From: Bacteroidota bacterium | GTDB taxonomy: Bacteria; Bacteroidota; Bacteroidia; Chitinophagales; Chitinophagaceae | NCBI GenBank assembly: GCA_018266555.1 | Contig: JAFEAF010000004.1 | Coordinates: 120,071-184,070, forward strand | Length of the DNA stretch: 64,000 bases | Direction of reading: 5' to 3' | In this document: piece after piece, positions 19,037 through 28,214 of the stretch | Layout of the letters: each line of letters starts with the position of its first letter | How positions within the stretch are numbered: the stretch's first letter is position 1 | The notes under the pieces: model-generated | Told to the model about the DNA's origin: nothing | Database searches by the model: none | What the model saw: only the letters and a program-made list of their open reading frames with translations | Made by a program: the position numbers and the translations under genes

Positions 19037-19478
19037 TAAGAATGCAAACTAAGGAAAAAGGGAGAAGGAACAAGAGAGAAGAAATAAGGAACAAGAAATT
19101 AATAATGGCTGTTTAAAAAATAATTTGAATACGAGGTTGAAAAAATGCCTATGGAAACCGTTCCTCAATTCACCAATTGATATTGTATCGGTAACAACCA
19201 TTTTGCATGAATTGAATATAGAAATGTCTTGCCGGCATTAGAAATAAAAATAATTGAATTGTTTGGGATGCGCCCATTGTTTGCCTGCAAAACATTTTGT
19301 AGTTTTAATTCATTAATCCACACCATAGGTAAAAGTCATAACTTTACCACTGACAACGACGTAAATGTATGTATCAATCCGTTCTCCTTTATATTTGAGA
19401 TATTCCATTTATGCAACTGACCAAGTATTTTCGATTCGATAACCTTTGAAATAAATTTTATATCCTAATAATATCCAA
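19037..19478. promoter_or_regulatory. Intergenic region with candidate promoter for the secreted propeller gene
   Basis: 442 bp between divergent genes. No convincing gene is present. TATATTTG at 19390-19397 matches TAnnTTTG and would give an ~80-nt leader before the ATG at 19479. The rest is AT-rich and without clear repeats or hairpins. Confidence 0.4.
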
Positions 19479-22391
19479 ATGAAACGCTTCTTACCCATTA
19501 TTCTAATCGGCATCGCAGCCGCAGCAATTCTCATATCTAAAAACTCCGGAACTTACCAAGAGGAAAATGAACCTGAGCATGATGATGGAATTAAACTGGC
19601 ACAGGAACAGGAATTCAATAGTACCAAGGATCCTGCCTTAGGTTATGTTCCTCAATATCAATTAGTGGATGCTGTCAATACGGCTATGCAGGAAAGATTA
19701 TCCCCGGGAAATTTTGCCAATAGAACAGAAAATTTAGTTTGGACTGAAAGAGGTTCCAATGCAGATTCTGCCGGACCCAGTAATGGAAACGGAAGGCCGG
19801 GATCACCGGCTCCCGTCACTAGCGGAAGAATGCGGGCGGTATGGGTTGATTTGGATGATCTGACTAACAGAACGATTTGGGTTGGTGGCGTTGATGGCGG
19901 GCTTTGGAAAACTACCGGTATCAATACCCCACCTGCCAATTGGACTCCTGTAAATGATTTTTTCAGTAACCTCGCTATTGCAAGTATTTCGCAGGATCCG
20001 ATCAACCATAACATCATGTACTTTGGCACCGGTGAAAAAACTTTTAATTCAGATGCAGTGCGTGGCGGTGGTGTTTGGAAAAGTACCGACCATGGCGTTA
20101 CCTGGAATTTATTGAACAATACTACGGGGTTTTGGAATGTTTCAAAAATTATTGTGGATTCATCAGAGAATGTTTATGTCGCTACCATCGGAAGCGGATC
20201 CGGCTTACAAAGATCAACTGATGGAGGAGCCACGTGGAGCAACATCACACCAACCACAGCAGGAGGAGGCACACGCATTGCTGATATAGTATTAAGCAGT
20301 AACGGAAGGCTTCATGTTTCCAAAGGATATCAAAGCACCGCCAATCAATCCGGATATTTTTATTCTGATAACCCGGCGACGGTTACATCGGGAACATGGA
20401 CCCAGGCTACAGTTCCTTTTTCATGCAGGTATAATGTTGCTATTGCTGTAGTAGATTCTGTTGTTTATGTATTGCCTTCAACTTCTGCAGATCAAACTCC
20501 TGTTGTTTACCGCTCAACCGATGGAGGCAATAATTGGACAGCAACAACCTCCATTTCCACAACAGGAAATAATGCCCTGAGCAGCGGGCAAGCCTGGTAT
20601 TGTTTAGCAATTGGAATTGATCCTAACAACAGGGGACATGTGATCGTAGGCGGATTAAATTGTTATAATACGGCTGACAGTGGCAAAACATGGAACCAAA
20701 TGTCAGTTTGGGTTTCTGGAATATCCGGAACTGTTTCAAATTACATACATGCTGATCAGCATTTCGTGGCATGGAATGGTACTCAGGTATTGATAGGTAG
20801 CGATGGTGGAATTTTTTATTCTACTGATAATGGAACCACGTTCGCAGACCGAAATAAAAATTTAAGAATAAAACAATTTTACTCCTGTGCCATTCATCCA
20901 AGCTCAACAGATTATTTTTTAGCAGGCGCACAGGATAATGGTGTGCACCGCTTTACCACACCGGGATTAAGCACCAGCACTGAAGTTACCGGAGGTGATG
21001 GTGCATTTGTTGCCATTGATCAGAATGAACCCTCATTTCAATTCGGGTCTTATACATATAATCACTATCATAGAAGTACTGATGGCGGTACCTCCTGGTC
21101 TGATTTTAATTTTTATAAAGGATCTACTCCCGCAAACCGATCAGACTTTGGATCATTCATTAATCCCTATGATTATGACAATGCCGGAAATGTTTTATTT
21201 GCCGGTGCAGATACTGCTGAGTTTTTTCGATGGACAAATCCGCAAACTTTAGCTGCAGGTACATATTATAATGGAGGAGCAGGTTTTCCCGCAGGTGTAT
21301 CATTGGTTTCCATTACAAGTTTGGGTACAGGAGTTGTCAGATCCGTAAAAGTTTCACCTTATACTGCCGACCGTGTTTATTTTGGAACGCATAACGGAAA
21401 AGTAATCCAGGTGGACAATGCAAGTACCATTGCCAGCGGATCAGCAGGTGTGGACATAAGTGGCACATCTTTTCCTGCAGGTACCGTTTCTTGTATAAAT
21501 ACCGGAACAAATGATCAAAATCTAATTGTCACTTTTTCAAATTACGGAGTTTCGAATGTTTGGGTGACCACGGACGGAGGAACCAACTGGACAACCGTTG
21601 ACGGCAATCTTCCCAATATGCCTGTCAGATGGGCGATGTTTTATCCTAATGACAACACGAAAGTTATTTTAGCAACAGAGATGGGGATTTTTGAAACAGC
21701 ATCGCTTAACGGAGGCTCAACAATTTGGACACAAGACAACACTTTTCCTTTTGTCCGCACCGATATGCTGAAATACCGTAGCAGTGATAATACTGTTTTA
21801 GCTGCTACCCATGGCCGTGGATTATGGACAGCCACCATACCTATTGTATTACCTGTAACCCTGTTAAACTTTTACGGGCAATTAAGTAAAAGTGAAATTG
21901 ATCTTGAATGGAGCACAAGTACAGAAAGCAATTCAAAATTATTTGATCTGCAAAAATCCAACGATGGATTTAATTTTTATTCCATTGGAACTGTAAACGC
22001 CTCAGGTACCAGTAATTTCCAACATAATTATTCCTTTGCAGATAAGAGGGTAAATCAATTCAATTACTATCGCCTGAAAATGGTGGACCTGGACGGACAT
22101 TTTATTTATAGCAAAACTATACTGATCAAAGAGGGCAGTTCAGAGCAAAACCTCCAGGTATTCAATAACCCATTTGAATCATCCATACGAGTTCAATTTG
22201 CAAAGCAACCGAAAAATAAAATAAATATTGAATTAATAAGTGCAACCGGAGTCAGGGTGTACCGAACTGTTTTATCCAATGCTGTAAATTCCACCATTGA
22301 TTTTTCCGGTCGGTATTTAAGCACCGGTGTTTATTTTCTGAGAGCAGAAGCAGATGGTGAAATTTTTGTGAGGAAGCTGGTTAAAAAGTAG
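19479..22391 (+). CDS. T9SS-secreted Asp-box (BNR-repeat) beta-propeller protein
   Basis: A 970-residue secreted protein. After an N-terminal hydrophobic signal (MKRFLPIILIGIAAAAILI) come many Asp-box/BNR motifs, for example STDHGVTWNLL, STDGGATWSNI, STDGGNNWTA, STDNGTTF, STDGGTSWSDF and TTDGGTNWTT, forming a propeller of the sialidase/sortilin type. The C-terminal ~80 residues (from LQVFNNPFESSIRVQF to FVRKLVKK) are a type A T9SS sorting domain, so the protein is sent across the outer membrane and probably surface-attached. The typical sialidase arginine triad was not identified, so a carbohydrate-binding or glycosidase role remains open. Confidence 0.85.
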   Translation: MKRFLPIILIGIAAAAILISKNSGTYQEENEPEHDDGIKLAQEQEFNSTKDPALGYVPQYQLVDAVNTAMQERLSPGNFANRTENLVWTERGSNADSAGPSNGNGRPGSPAPVTSGRMRAVWVDLDDLTNRTIWVGGVDGGLWKTTGINTPPANWTPVNDFFSNLAIASISQDPINHNIMYFGTGEKTFNSDAVRGGGVWKSTDHGVTWNLLNNTTGFWNVSKIIVDSSENVYVATIGSGSGLQRSTDGGATWSNITPTTAGGGTRIADIVLSSNGRLHVSKGYQSTANQSGYFYSDNPATVTSGTWTQATVPFSCRYNVAIAVVDSVVYVLPSTSADQTPVVYRSTDGGNNWTATTSISTTGNNALSSGQAWYCLAIGIDPNNRGHVIVGGLNCYNTADSGKTWNQMSVWVSGISGTVSNYIHADQHFVAWNGTQVLIGSDGGIFYSTDNGTTFADRNKNLRIKQFYSCAIHPSSTDYFLAGAQDNGVHRFTTPGLSTSTEVTGGDGAFVAIDQNEPSFQFGSYTYNHYHRSTDGGTSWSDFNFYKGSTPANRSDFGSFINPYDYDNAGNVLFAGADTAEFFRWTNPQTLAAGTYYNGGAGFPAGVSLVSITSLGTGVVRSVKVSPYTADRVYFGTHNGKVIQVDNASTIASGSAGVDISGTSFPAGTVSCINTGTNDQNLIVTFSNYGVSNVWVTTDGGTNWTTVDGNLPNMPVRWAMFYPNDNTKVILATEMGIFETASLNGGSTIWTQDNTFPFVRTDMLKYRSSDNTVLAATHGRGLWTATIPIVLPVTLLNFYGQLSKSEIDLEWSTSTESNSKLFDLQKSNDGFNFYSIGTVNASGTSNFQHNYSFADKRVNQFNYYRLKMVDLDGHFIYSKTILIKEGSSEQNLQVFNNPFESSIRVQFAKQPKNKINIELISATGVRVYRTVLSNAVNSTIDFSGRYLSTGVYFLRAEADGEIFVRKLVKK

Positions 22392-22408
22392 GATCAGATA
22401 GAAATCAT

Positions 22409-23149
22409 TTAAGGTAAAGACATTCTCAGTTGCTTTACTTCTTCCGGGGGAATGGAATTATTCATATAGCTTTCTTCAGAATATTCAAATGCCGGATGAA
22501 AAAATTGCATCGCTGATTTTGTTTTGTTTCGCAGCGAAGAATGGAATTCCGTACAGCCTGTTTTTTCAGCAATCAGCTTAATATTATCTTTTCTCAACCC
22601 ACTACCCGGCATAATGATAATACGGCCGTCCGCTTTTTTATTTAATTCAATTAAAAGATCGAGCCCTTCACTGACTGTTGGCTTCTGACCTGACGTAAGA
22701 ATTCTCTGGCAACCGATGCCTATCAATTCTTCCATTGCAGCAAATGGATCTTTACAACGGTCAAATGCCCGGTGAAAAGTTACTTCCATCGGGTAAGCTA
22801 TTTCTATCAGTTCAGAAGTTCTTGCCACATCAACTGTGCCGTCCATATTCAATAAACCAATCACAATGCCATCACAGCCGGATTGTTTGCACAACTTCAC
22901 ATCAGTCACCATTATTTCATACTCATCCTTTGTATATAAAAAATCACCGCCTCTTGGCCGTATAATCGGGAACAATAATACATCAAACATTTCCCGGCAT
23001 CTTTTAATGTGTCCGTATGAAGGAGTGGTTCCTCCTTCAGCAAGATTGGCGCAAAGCTCAATACGATCAGCCCCGCCGGCTACGGCAGATTGAGTTGTTG
23101 CAAAATCTGAAGTGGCAATTTCGATGATGTATTTCTTTTCTTCCTGCAT
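22409..23149 (-). CDS. cutC: CutC family protein
   Basis: A 246-residue TIM-barrel protein with the CutC signature near the start (GGADRIELCANLAEGGTTPS) and the conserved RPRGGDFLY, CDGIVIGLL and VTFHRAFD blocks. CutC was named for copper homeostasis in E. coli, but a direct copper role is doubtful; the biochemical function of the family is unsettled. The gene is convergent with the propeller gene, 17 bp away. Confidence 0.92.
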   Translation of the reverse strand: MQEEKKYIIEIATSDFATTQSAVAGGADRIELCANLAEGGTTPSYGHIKRCREMFDVLLFPIIRPRGGDFLYTKDEYEIMVTDVKLCKQSGCDGIVIGLLNMDGTVDVARTSELIEIAYPMEVTFHRAFDRCKDPFAAMEELIGIGCQRILTSGQKPTVSEGLDLLIELNKKADGRIIIMPGSGLRKDNIKLIAEKTGCTEFHSSLRNKTKSAMQFFHPAFEYSEESYMNNSIPPEEVKQLRMSLP

Positions 23150-23186
23150 AAATGAAAAAACAATAAGAAGAATTAATTTTGAGAAA

Positions 23187-23417
23187 TTATGCAGTAAGTT
23201 TCATGATTTCTACTTGTGCACCGTTTTTTATAGCCCGATTAGCTTTCTCATAAAGTTCATTGCTGATTTGCTCATTTAAAAAATAGGCGCCGCAATTATC
23301 ACAAACATCAGCCGGGACTTCTTTAAAAATAATTAATGCCCCTTCCCTTTCAACTGTAACTGTTGTAGTTCCTGGTTTTAATGTACCATTTTTACAAGTC
23401 GGGCATGTATTACTCAT
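23187..23417 (-). CDS. YgiT-type zinc-finger (MqsA-like) antitoxin domain protein
   Basis: A 76-residue protein with two CxxC pairs (CPTCKNG near the start and CDNCGAYFL in the middle), the zinc-binding N-terminal domain of MqsA/YgiT antitoxins. The C-terminal DNA-binding HTH of full MqsA is absent. The ATG at 23417 gives the family start; an in-frame codon at 23465 lies inside the upstream gene. It overlaps the end of the DUF4258 gene by 8 bp, which is typical of translationally coupled toxin-antitoxin pairs with the toxin first. Confidence 0.82.
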   Translation of the reverse strand: MSNTCPTCKNGTLKPGTTTVTVEREGALIIFKEVPADVCDNCGAYFLNEQISNELYEKANRAIKNGAQVEIMKLTA

Positions 23418-23697
23418 ACAATTTTGTTTTAAAATCTTTTGACCACGTTTCAGGATCAGGTTCATACACTGTCACAACAAAACAAAGATCATTTACTGCA
23501 TTCTTAGCGATTACTACATGAATTGGTCTGTAGTTTACAAATTTAAGAATTAAAAATGATGGATACGGCTTGTCTTCCGGATATTCTTTTATTATTTCTC
23601 CATTCCTAACTACATCCAATACATCATCAGGCAAAATCTCCCGTTCAAACATACGCCTGAAAGAATGTTCCCCAATCATTATTTTTCTACAATCCAT
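23410..23697 (-). CDS. DUF4258 (RelE-like fold) putative toxin
   Basis: A 95-residue basic protein with the DUF4258 pattern: HSFRRMFEREI, VVRNGEIIKEYPEDKPYPSFLIL, RPIHVVIA and VVTVYEPDPETW. DUF4258 proteins are RelE/ParE-like and are commonly paired with YgiT-type partners. It precedes the zinc-finger gene with an 8-bp overlap and is the likely toxin. Activity is untested, and the family also has members without known toxicity. Confidence 0.8.
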   Translation of the reverse strand: MDCRKIMIGEHSFRRMFEREILPDDVLDVVRNGEIIKEYPEDKPYPSFLILKFVNYRPIHVVIAKNAVNDLCFVVTVYEPDPETWSKDFKTKLYE

Positions 23698-23725
23698 AAG
23701 TTTAAGGAATAACTTAATACTTTAC

Positions 23726-24760
23726 TCAATCAAAACTTTTCGCATTCACCATTTTTTCATTTCCATTATCACGCAATGCATAGCTGAATCCTTTATGAAT
23801 GGCAAATGCACCCACTTCACCGGTATTACTCAATGCAAGAAAAGCAACCTGTATTTCTTTTGCTTTTTCTCCCTTGATTTTTACAATCCGTTCAATGATT
23901 TTTTTACAGGCTTCTTCAGGTGATAAACCCTGGCGCATACATTCCACCACCGAATGAGAACCAGCCACACGAATCACATCCTCACCTTGCCCGGTGGAAG
24001 TGCAGGCACCTACTTCATTATCCACATATAAACCGGCGCCGATGATGGGTGAATCTCCCACCCTTCCCCTCATTTTGAATCCGGCGCCACTGGTGGTACA
24101 ACTACCACTGAGATTTCCATGTGCATCCATTGCTACCATACCAATCGTATCATGGTTCCATGTGCCATCATCATAGCGGGTTGGGGCAAACGGCCCATGC
24201 CCCTGATTGCCCGTATTCTCAATATTAATAGGCGGTGGTTTGTATTCTGATTTTTTCAACCATTCATTATATGCTTTTTGCGCTTCGGGTGAAAGTTTTT
24301 GCGGTTCTAATGGAAATCCTTCTGCCACCGCAAACTCCTGTGCCCCGATTCCCACCAACATTACATGCGGTGTTTTTTCCATCACCCGCCTTGCAACTGA
24401 AATAGGATGTTTGATTCTTTCTAAAAATGCCACACTGCCACAATTAAAATTTTCGTCCATAATGGAAGCATCCAATGTGACAAAACCATCCCGGTCCGGG
24501 TTAGCACCAAGACCAACACAACAATTTTGGGAGGCTTCCGTCACCATTACTCCTGATTCGACAGCATCCAACGCTCTTCCGCCAGCGCTTAAAATTTTCC
24601 AGGCTGCTTTGTTGGCTTCCAGCCCGGTGTCCCATGTGGAAATAACAATTGGTTTATTCTTAACTCCAATAACTGCGGGCTTAGCAAAAAAATTTTTATT
24701 TACTGCAACAGCCGCCGAACTGAATACAGAGGTCATAATAAACTTTCTCCGGTTGATCAT
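23726..24760 (-). CDS. N(4)-(beta-N-acetylglucosaminyl)-L-asparaginase (Ntn hydrolase)
   Basis: A 344-residue aspartylglucosaminidase-like enzyme. The autoproteolytic cleavage site and catalytic nucleophile is the Thr in NHDTIGMVAMD; further family blocks are GGRALDAVESGV, GAGFKMRGRVGDSPIIGAG and STGQGEDVIR. It removes Asn from GlcNAc-Asn of degraded glycoproteins. The start at 24760 (MINRRKFIMTS) gives a signal-like N-terminus with twin Arg; the codon at 24799 would add 13 unlikely residues. The substrate fits the hexosaminidases and amino-sugar enzymes further right, though it is not in their operon. Confidence 0.9.
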   Translation of the reverse strand: MINRRKFIMTSVFSSAAVAVNKNFFAKPAVIGVKNKPIVISTWDTGLEANKAAWKILSAGGRALDAVESGVMVTEASQNCCVGLGANPDRDGFVTLDASIMDENFNCGSVAFLERIKHPISVARRVMEKTPHVMLVGIGAQEFAVAEGFPLEPQKLSPEAQKAYNEWLKKSEYKPPPINIENTGNQGHGPFAPTRYDDGTWNHDTIGMVAMDAHGNLSGSCTTSGAGFKMRGRVGDSPIIGAGLYVDNEVGACTSTGQGEDVIRVAGSHSVVECMRQGLSPEEACKKIIERIVKIKGEKAKEIQVAFLALSNTGEVGAFAIHKGFSYALRDNGNEKMVNAKSFD

Positions 24761-24930
24761 TGTTAAAGATTTATTATTCGAAATTAATTCATTCACCAAT
24801 ACATTCCTTTTGTCAGATTTGCCTCCAGGATATTAACACACATCAAGGGAGTGGCTGTCATAAAGCCTTAAACTTGCCAAATAATGCCGGTTATTTATAA
24901 GGAATAATATTTGAAACGTATAAAGCTATT

Positions 24931-25497
24931 ATGAAAATAGAAATCATTTCAGGCAGCCCCAGGATCAACAGTACTTCACGGGGAGTAGCCCTGCATCTTA
25001 AAAAAATACTGGAGAAAACAACAGAACATGAAATCGGGCTGATCAGCCTGCATGATTGGAACTTGCCTCCGGTTCAATTGGTATTTCAATCGGCAGAACG
25101 GACGCCGGTAGAATTCAAAGCTTTAAGTGCAAGGATGTTTGATGCCAATGCCTTTATTTTGGTATCTCCGGAATACAATGGCAGTTATTCTCCGGCTATG
25201 AAAAACTTGTTGGATCATTTCCCGAAACAACGTCATAAACCATTCGGAATTGTCACGGCCTCACCAGGAACAATGGGTGGTATCAGGGCATCTCAGCAAA
25301 TGCAACTCTTAGTGAATGCATTGTTTGGTATTGCATCACCTTATATGCTGATAGTGCCTCAAGTGGATAAAAAATTCGGAACGGACGGAACATTACTAGG
25401 TGAAAGTTTTCAAAACAACATTCACAATTTTATTACCGAGTTTTTATGGCTGGCAGAAAATCTTTATAAAGAAAAAAATTTGGCAAAAGCAGTTTAA
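24931..25497 (+). CDS. NADPH-dependent FMN reductase family protein
   Basis: A 188-residue flavodoxin-like protein with the phosphate-binding GSPRINSTSRG near the N-terminus and the SPEYNGSYSPAMKNLLDH motif that contacts FMN. Members reduce quinones, azo dyes or chromate with NAD(P)H. It lies 15 bp upstream of a pirin gene; FMN reductase and pirin genes are often adjacent in bacteria, suggesting a shared role in redox stress or quinone turnover. Confidence 0.9.
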   Translation: MKIEIISGSPRINSTSRGVALHLKKILEKTTEHEIGLISLHDWNLPPVQLVFQSAERTPVEFKALSARMFDANAFILVSPEYNGSYSPAMKNLLDHFPKQRHKPFGIVTASPGTMGGIRASQQMQLLVNALFGIASPYMLIVPQVDKKFGTDGTLLGESFQNNIHNFITEFLWLAENLYKEKNLAKAV

Positions 25498-25512
25498 CTA
25501 AAAGGAGTAATA

Positions 25513-26223
25513 ATGAAAACGATTTTACACAAAGCAACTACAAGAGGCCATGCTGATCATGGCTGGCTGAATTCGTATCATACATTCAGCTTTGCAGGAT
25601 ATCATAATCCTGAACGCATCCATTTCGGTGCCTTACGAGTTTTGAATGATGATACGGTGGCTCCCGGAATGGGTTTCGGCCGGCATCCGCATGATAATAT
25701 GGAGATCATCTCCATTCCCACTTTTGGCGACCTGGTACACAAAGACAGTATGGGAACATCACAAGTAATAAAACAAGGTGATGTGCAGGTGATGAGTGCA
25801 GGAACAGGAATTGAACACTCTGAAAAAAATAAAAATAATGACAAAGAAGTTCGCTTTTTCCAGATATGGATTTTCCCGGATAAAAAGAATGTAGAGCCAA
25901 GATATGATCAAAAGAATTTTTCGAACGCTGATAAGCATAATAAATTACTGACTGTTGTTTCTCCGGTTGGTATGGAAGATGGCGGAGTGCAAATACACCA
26001 GCATGCATGGTTTAGTTTGGGAAAATTAGACAAAGATTTTTCGGTATCTTATCCATTAAAGAAAAAAGAAAACGGCGTTTATGTTTTCATCATCGAAGGT
26101 GATGTTACCATTAACGGTGAAAAATTAAATCGCCGGGATGGATTAGGAATTACTGACACAGGGAAACTGGAAATTAAAGCTGATAGCAATGCAGAAGTAT
26201 TACTGATGGAAGTTCCCGTTTAG
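25513..26223 (+). CDS. Pirin family bicupin (YhhW-like)
   Basis: A 236-residue pirin. The metal ligands of the N-terminal cupin are present: HPH in GRHPHDNMEIISI, and the His and Glu in GTGIEHSEKN. YhhW-like pirins show quercetin 2,3-dioxygenase activity; the physiological substrate is unknown. A real Shine-Dalgarno AGGAG (25503-25507) precedes the ATG, unusual because most genes here lack one. It follows the FMN reductase by 15 bp and is probably co-transcribed with it. Confidence 0.9.
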   Translation: MKTILHKATTRGHADHGWLNSYHTFSFAGYHNPERIHFGALRVLNDDTVAPGMGFGRHPHDNMEIISIPTFGDLVHKDSMGTSQVIKQGDVQVMSAGTGIEHSEKNKNNDKEVRFFQIWIFPDKKNVEPRYDQKNFSNADKHNKLLTVVSPVGMEDGGVQIHQHAWFSLGKLDKDFSVSYPLKKKENGVYVFIIEGDVTINGEKLNRRDGLGITDTGKLEIKADSNAEVLLMEVPV

Positions 26224-26303
26224 AGGAAGTAAGAAGAATGAAATAGAACGCATGATATGAAAAAAATGAAGCTTGAATATTTAAATAACCAAAAAGATTC
26301 AAC

Positions 26304-27173
26304 ATGAAAAGCAGATCAATAGAAAAAATATTTGCACCACCGGCGCCGCACATGGTTGGCGATGGATTCAGGGTGCATAATTTTTTCCCGAACCAGGAGA
26401 TCAATAAAAAAAGAATGAGCCCGTTCTTTTTAATGGATTATGGATCAAAGATTGAGTTTTCGCCGAGCAAAGAACCCCGTGGTGTAGGAGTGCATCCACA
26501 TGCAGGGTTTGAAACGGTCACTATTGCTTATCATGGAAAAGTAGCGCATCATGACAGTGCAGGAAACAGCGGTGTGATTGGAGAGGGCGATGTGCAATGG
26601 ATGACTGCAGGATCTGGTTTGTTGCATAAAGAATATCATGAAAAAGAATTCAGCAAAAACGGCGGTTTGTTCCAAATGGTGCAACTGTGGGTGAACCTTC
26701 CTGCAAAAGACAAAAGGACAAAACCCAAATACCAGGAGATTGCTCAAAACATGATGGGGAAATATAAATTAAAAGACAAAAAGAGTATTGTTGAAATTAT
26801 TGCAGGTGAATACAATGGAGTAAAAGGGCCCGCATTTACATTTACACCGATTCAAATGTATAATGCAAGAATAAAGAAAGGCGATTCGTTGGATTTTAAT
26901 TTTCCGGCATCATTCAATACGGGGTTCCTGATTGTGGAAGGAAATGCCATTATAAATGACACCATTGCTCCCTTAGATCATTTTGTTTTATTTAAAAATG
27001 AAGAAGGTACCATTCATGTAACAGCCAATGAAGATGCGGCTATTTTAATTTTATCCGGCGAGCCGATTGATGAACCTATTGCTGCTTACGGACCTTTTTT
27101 GATGAATAAATGGGACGAAATTGAACAGGCGATTCATGATGTAAATACCGGAAAATTCGGAGTGTTGGAATAA
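26304..27173 (+). CDS. Pirin family protein
   Basis: A 289-residue classic pirin, longer than the preceding one. Metal ligands: HPH in VHPHAGFETVTI, and His/Glu in GSGLLHKEYHE. The C-terminal cupin (about residues 180-289) contains GEPIDEPIAAYGPFLMN, the conserved pirin C-terminal block. It lies 80 bp after the YhhW-like pirin. The two are not recent duplicates, since they belong to different pirin subgroups. Confidence 0.9.
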   Translation: MKSRSIEKIFAPPAPHMVGDGFRVHNFFPNQEINKKRMSPFFLMDYGSKIEFSPSKEPRGVGVHPHAGFETVTIAYHGKVAHHDSAGNSGVIGEGDVQWMTAGSGLLHKEYHEKEFSKNGGLFQMVQLWVNLPAKDKRTKPKYQEIAQNMMGKYKLKDKKSIVEIIAGEYNGVKGPAFTFTPIQMYNARIKKGDSLDFNFPASFNTGFLIVEGNAIINDTIAPLDHFVLFKNEEGTIHVTANEDAAILILSGEPIDEPIAAYGPFLMNKWDEIEQAIHDVNTGKFGVLE

Positions 27174-27285
27174 TAATGAAAGTGGATGGTTTTTTAACTA
27201 CCTGCTTTTTCAACTTATTTTTTTCTGGTGGTATTTACTCAAAATGCGATTTATTATCAAGTAAATTACACTGATATCCGCTTAG

Positions 27286-27627
27286 ATGAACGAATTTCTT
27301 TTTTCATACGGCACGTTGCAACAAGAAAAAACTCAGGTGGAATTGTTTGGAAGAAAATTACAAGGGACAATTGATGAATTGAAAGGCTATAAAGTAGTTG
27401 CCATTGAAATAAAAGATGAAATGTTTCTTCTGAGAGGTGAGGAAAAATTTCAAAAAACGCTGGTCAATACAAAAAATGAAAATGATAGTGTTAAAGGAAT
27501 GATATTTGAAATCACCGAAGGGGAACTGTTTTTTTGCGATAAATATGAACCCGTAAATTATAAAAGAATAAAGGCAATGCTTCAATCCGGAAGAGAAGCA
27601 TGGATATATTTGGCAATTTCTTCCTGA
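27286..27627 (+). CDS. Gamma-glutamylcyclotransferase-fold (AIG2-like) protein
   Basis: A 113-residue GGCT-like protein with the substrate-binding signature FSYGTLQQEK at residues 5-14 and a barrel pattern (LQGTIDELKGYKVVAIE, VKGMIFEITEGELFFCDKYE). The catalytic Glu of this fold is likely in ELFFCDKYEP. Such proteins act on gamma-glutamyl peptides or amines. It stands alone and converges on the SnoaL-like gene; CTGAAT/ATTCAG between them (27624-27645) can form a small hairpin. Confidence 0.8.
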   Translation: MNEFLFSYGTLQQEKTQVELFGRKLQGTIDELKGYKVVAIEIKDEMFLLRGEEKFQKTLVNTKNENDSVKGMIFEITEGELFFCDKYEPVNYKRIKAMLQSGREAWIYLAISS

Positions 27628-27675
27628 ATATGCAATTGTATTCAGCCGGATGAGTAATAACACAGGTAAAAATTT

Positions 27676-28155
27676 TCAACCCTCTGTTTTTCTCTCCATA
27701 AAATGGTTCAAACTCTTTCTTGCTGCACGTTGAACTTTCCTTTTCATAAAATTTGTCCAGCCGAATAATACTCCCTTCCATCCTAAAGCCTGGGAAATCC
27801 ATGTGCTGAGACGGAATGCATCGCTGTGCTCAATGATCTTTCCGTTTTTTATCCGCATAAACGCTTTGATATGGTTCACTACTTTTCTTCCTGTTTTTGA
27901 AAAAATATATGTGGCTGTCCAGTTGCAGGTATAATATTCCTCATCCACAGCCTGGATATTAGAGTAGTTCAATGAAAAGTTTTTTGCGTTTTTGCAAAGC
28001 ATTTCCCACATTGATCTCACTTCATCATTTTTTAAAAGGATAAATACCGGGTCGCTGAAAACAATGTCATCGCTGTAGCAACTATTCATCACCGCATAAT
28101 CGAGTTTCTGAAATGCAGTATAAAATTTTTCAATAAGTGCTGAATTACCTTCCAT
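27676..28155 (-). CDS. SnoaL-like / NTF2-fold protein
   Basis: A 159-residue protein with the NTF2-like cone fold signature: an N-terminal helix pair (ALIEKFYTAFQKLDYAVMNSCYSDDIVFSDP) and the later block VKNHIKAFMRIKNGKIIEHSDAFRLSTW. The family includes small-molecule isomerases and many proteins of unknown function. The C-terminal ~35 residues (WKGVLFGWTNFMKRKVQRAARKSL) are basic. It is divergent from the CocE hydrolase gene. Confidence 0.8.
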   Translation of the reverse strand: MEGNSALIEKFYTAFQKLDYAVMNSCYSDDIVFSDPVFILLKNDEVRSMWEMLCKNAKNFSLNYSNIQAVDEEYYTCNWTATYIFSKTGRKVVNHIKAFMRIKNGKIIEHSDAFRLSTWISQALGWKGVLFGWTNFMKRKVQRAARKSLNHFMERKTEG

Positions 28156-28214
28156 AACTTTCTTAGCGTTAATAGTACAGAATGCCTAAATTTATTCCCA
28201 AAACTAATCATATC

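Noticed and set aside
19229..19420. 63-codon ORF in the gap before the propeller gene
   Set aside because: No promoter, no domain, and the promoter box at 19390 lies inside it.
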